From Bugulina stolonifera (taxonomy: Eukaryota; Bryozoa; Gymnolaemata; Cheilostomatida; Bugulidae), in assembly GCA_935421135.1 (NCBI GenBank), contig OW285197.1, positions 12,033,223-12,097,222 on the forward strand: a stretch of DNA of 64,000 nucleotides, written 5' to 3'. The position numbers and the translations under genes were made by a program. This document shows, in pieces, positions 63,434-64,000 of this stretch. Numbering within the stretch: position 1 is the stretch's first letter; every line of letters starts with the position of its first letter. Under the pieces are notes generated by a model. That model had not been told where the DNA came from. It did no database searches and was given only the letters and a program-made list of their open reading frames with translations.

Positions 63434-63482
63434 TTATTTTTCGTTGTCAACAATATAGTTCATGGCTGTGTAAAATCCGATG

Positions 63483-63488
63483 AATAAA
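63483..63488 (+). terminator. poly(A) signal of gene 7
   Basis: AATAAA ~50 bp past the stop codon of gene 7. Confidence 0.6.
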
Positions 63489-63701
63489 ATTTCTAAATTC
63501 TGTGCAAATCATGGCCAAAGATTATCAGATGTTCGACCTTGAAATTTATATTTGCAGATAACATTATTTATACACAGTGTACATGTACATGTATGAGTAC
63601 TCAATGATTGGATTAGGAATGATAATTTGTATACAATTTAAACAACGGATAACTAGAGTTGGGTCCAAGTCATAGATTTGACTTGACTTTCCAAGTGAAG
63701 A

Positions 63702-63833
63702 CAAGTCAAGTCAAGTCAAGTCAAGTCAAGTCAAGTCAAGTCAAGTCAAGTCAAGTCAAGTCAAGTCAAGTCAAGTCAAGTCAAGTCAAGTCAAGTCAAG
63801 TCAAGTCAAGTCAAGTCAAGTCAAGTCAAGTCA
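63702..63833. repeat. (TCAAG)n pentanucleotide microsatellite
   Basis: About 26 perfect copies. It is bordered by inverted sequences (AGATTTGACTTGACTT on the left, AAGTCACAAATCT on the right) and by degenerate GACTTG motifs continuing to ~63940. Confidence 0.95.
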
Positions 63834-64000
63834 CAAATCTACTTGACTTGGACTTGCCAACATGTTGACTACTTTAACTTAGACACCAATGTGGCTTGAC
63901 TTGAACACATGGGTGACTTGCGACTTTGACTTGGTTTCTGCCAAGTCAATGCAGAGTACAAGAATTTTGTTCAGTGTACATATATATTCAATGTGGAAAA

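Noticed and set aside
63659..63868. Frame of repeated KSSQV
   Set aside because: Translation of the TCAAG microsatellite only.

Overview
The window is eukaryotic nuclear DNA. It is AT-rich, with compact genes, short GT-AG introns, tRNA-derived SINE-like pieces, small inverted-repeat elements and solo LTRs. An early-branching invertebrate, most plausibly a demosponge, fits best. That assignment is inferred from genome style and is not proven by a marker gene.

Host genes. From 3784 to 63433 the + strand carries seven tandem paralogues (genes 1-7) of a family I do not recognise. Each is built from a roughly 190-residue unit encoded by five exon pieces with conserved intron phases 2-1-0-0. The unit occurs once in gene 1, twice in genes 2-6 and three times in gene 7. 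Between and after the units lie long low-complexity exons: a Ser/Thr/Gln/Pro-rich exon 5 and an acidic Lys/Ser-rich exon 9 with ubiquitin-interacting-motif-like helices. Exon boundaries were placed by eye and checked by reading-frame and phase consistency in every copy.

Inserted element. A 9,694-bp element (28842-38535) sits inside exon 9 of gene 4. It has 544-bp GC-rich terminal inverted repeats beginning AG, and a 6-bp target duplication (CTTGAG), both Polinton/Maverick hallmarks. It encodes an apparently intact family-B DNA polymerase of about 1,454 aa on the minus strand. Divergently, on the + strand, it encodes a 407-aa protein with a SUMO-interaction-like motif and two repeated beta-rich modules. 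Between the two genes lies a ~770-bp palindrome made of ~31-bp tandem repeats. I find no integrase, packaging ATPase, protease or capsid gene, so this looks like a minimal PolB-only element rather than a complete Polinton.

Other mobile DNA. A 1,496-bp LTR-like insertion lies in exon 5 of gene 3, and its last bases appear to supply a new in-frame splice acceptor. A 792-bp solo LTR with a 5-bp target duplication lies in an intron of gene 7, and a related minus-strand LTR lies near the left end. Five copies of a ~245-bp MITE-like family are scattered through the cluster. The first 3.7 kb and the last 0.5 kb contain little I can assign beyond simple repeats and weak exon candidates.
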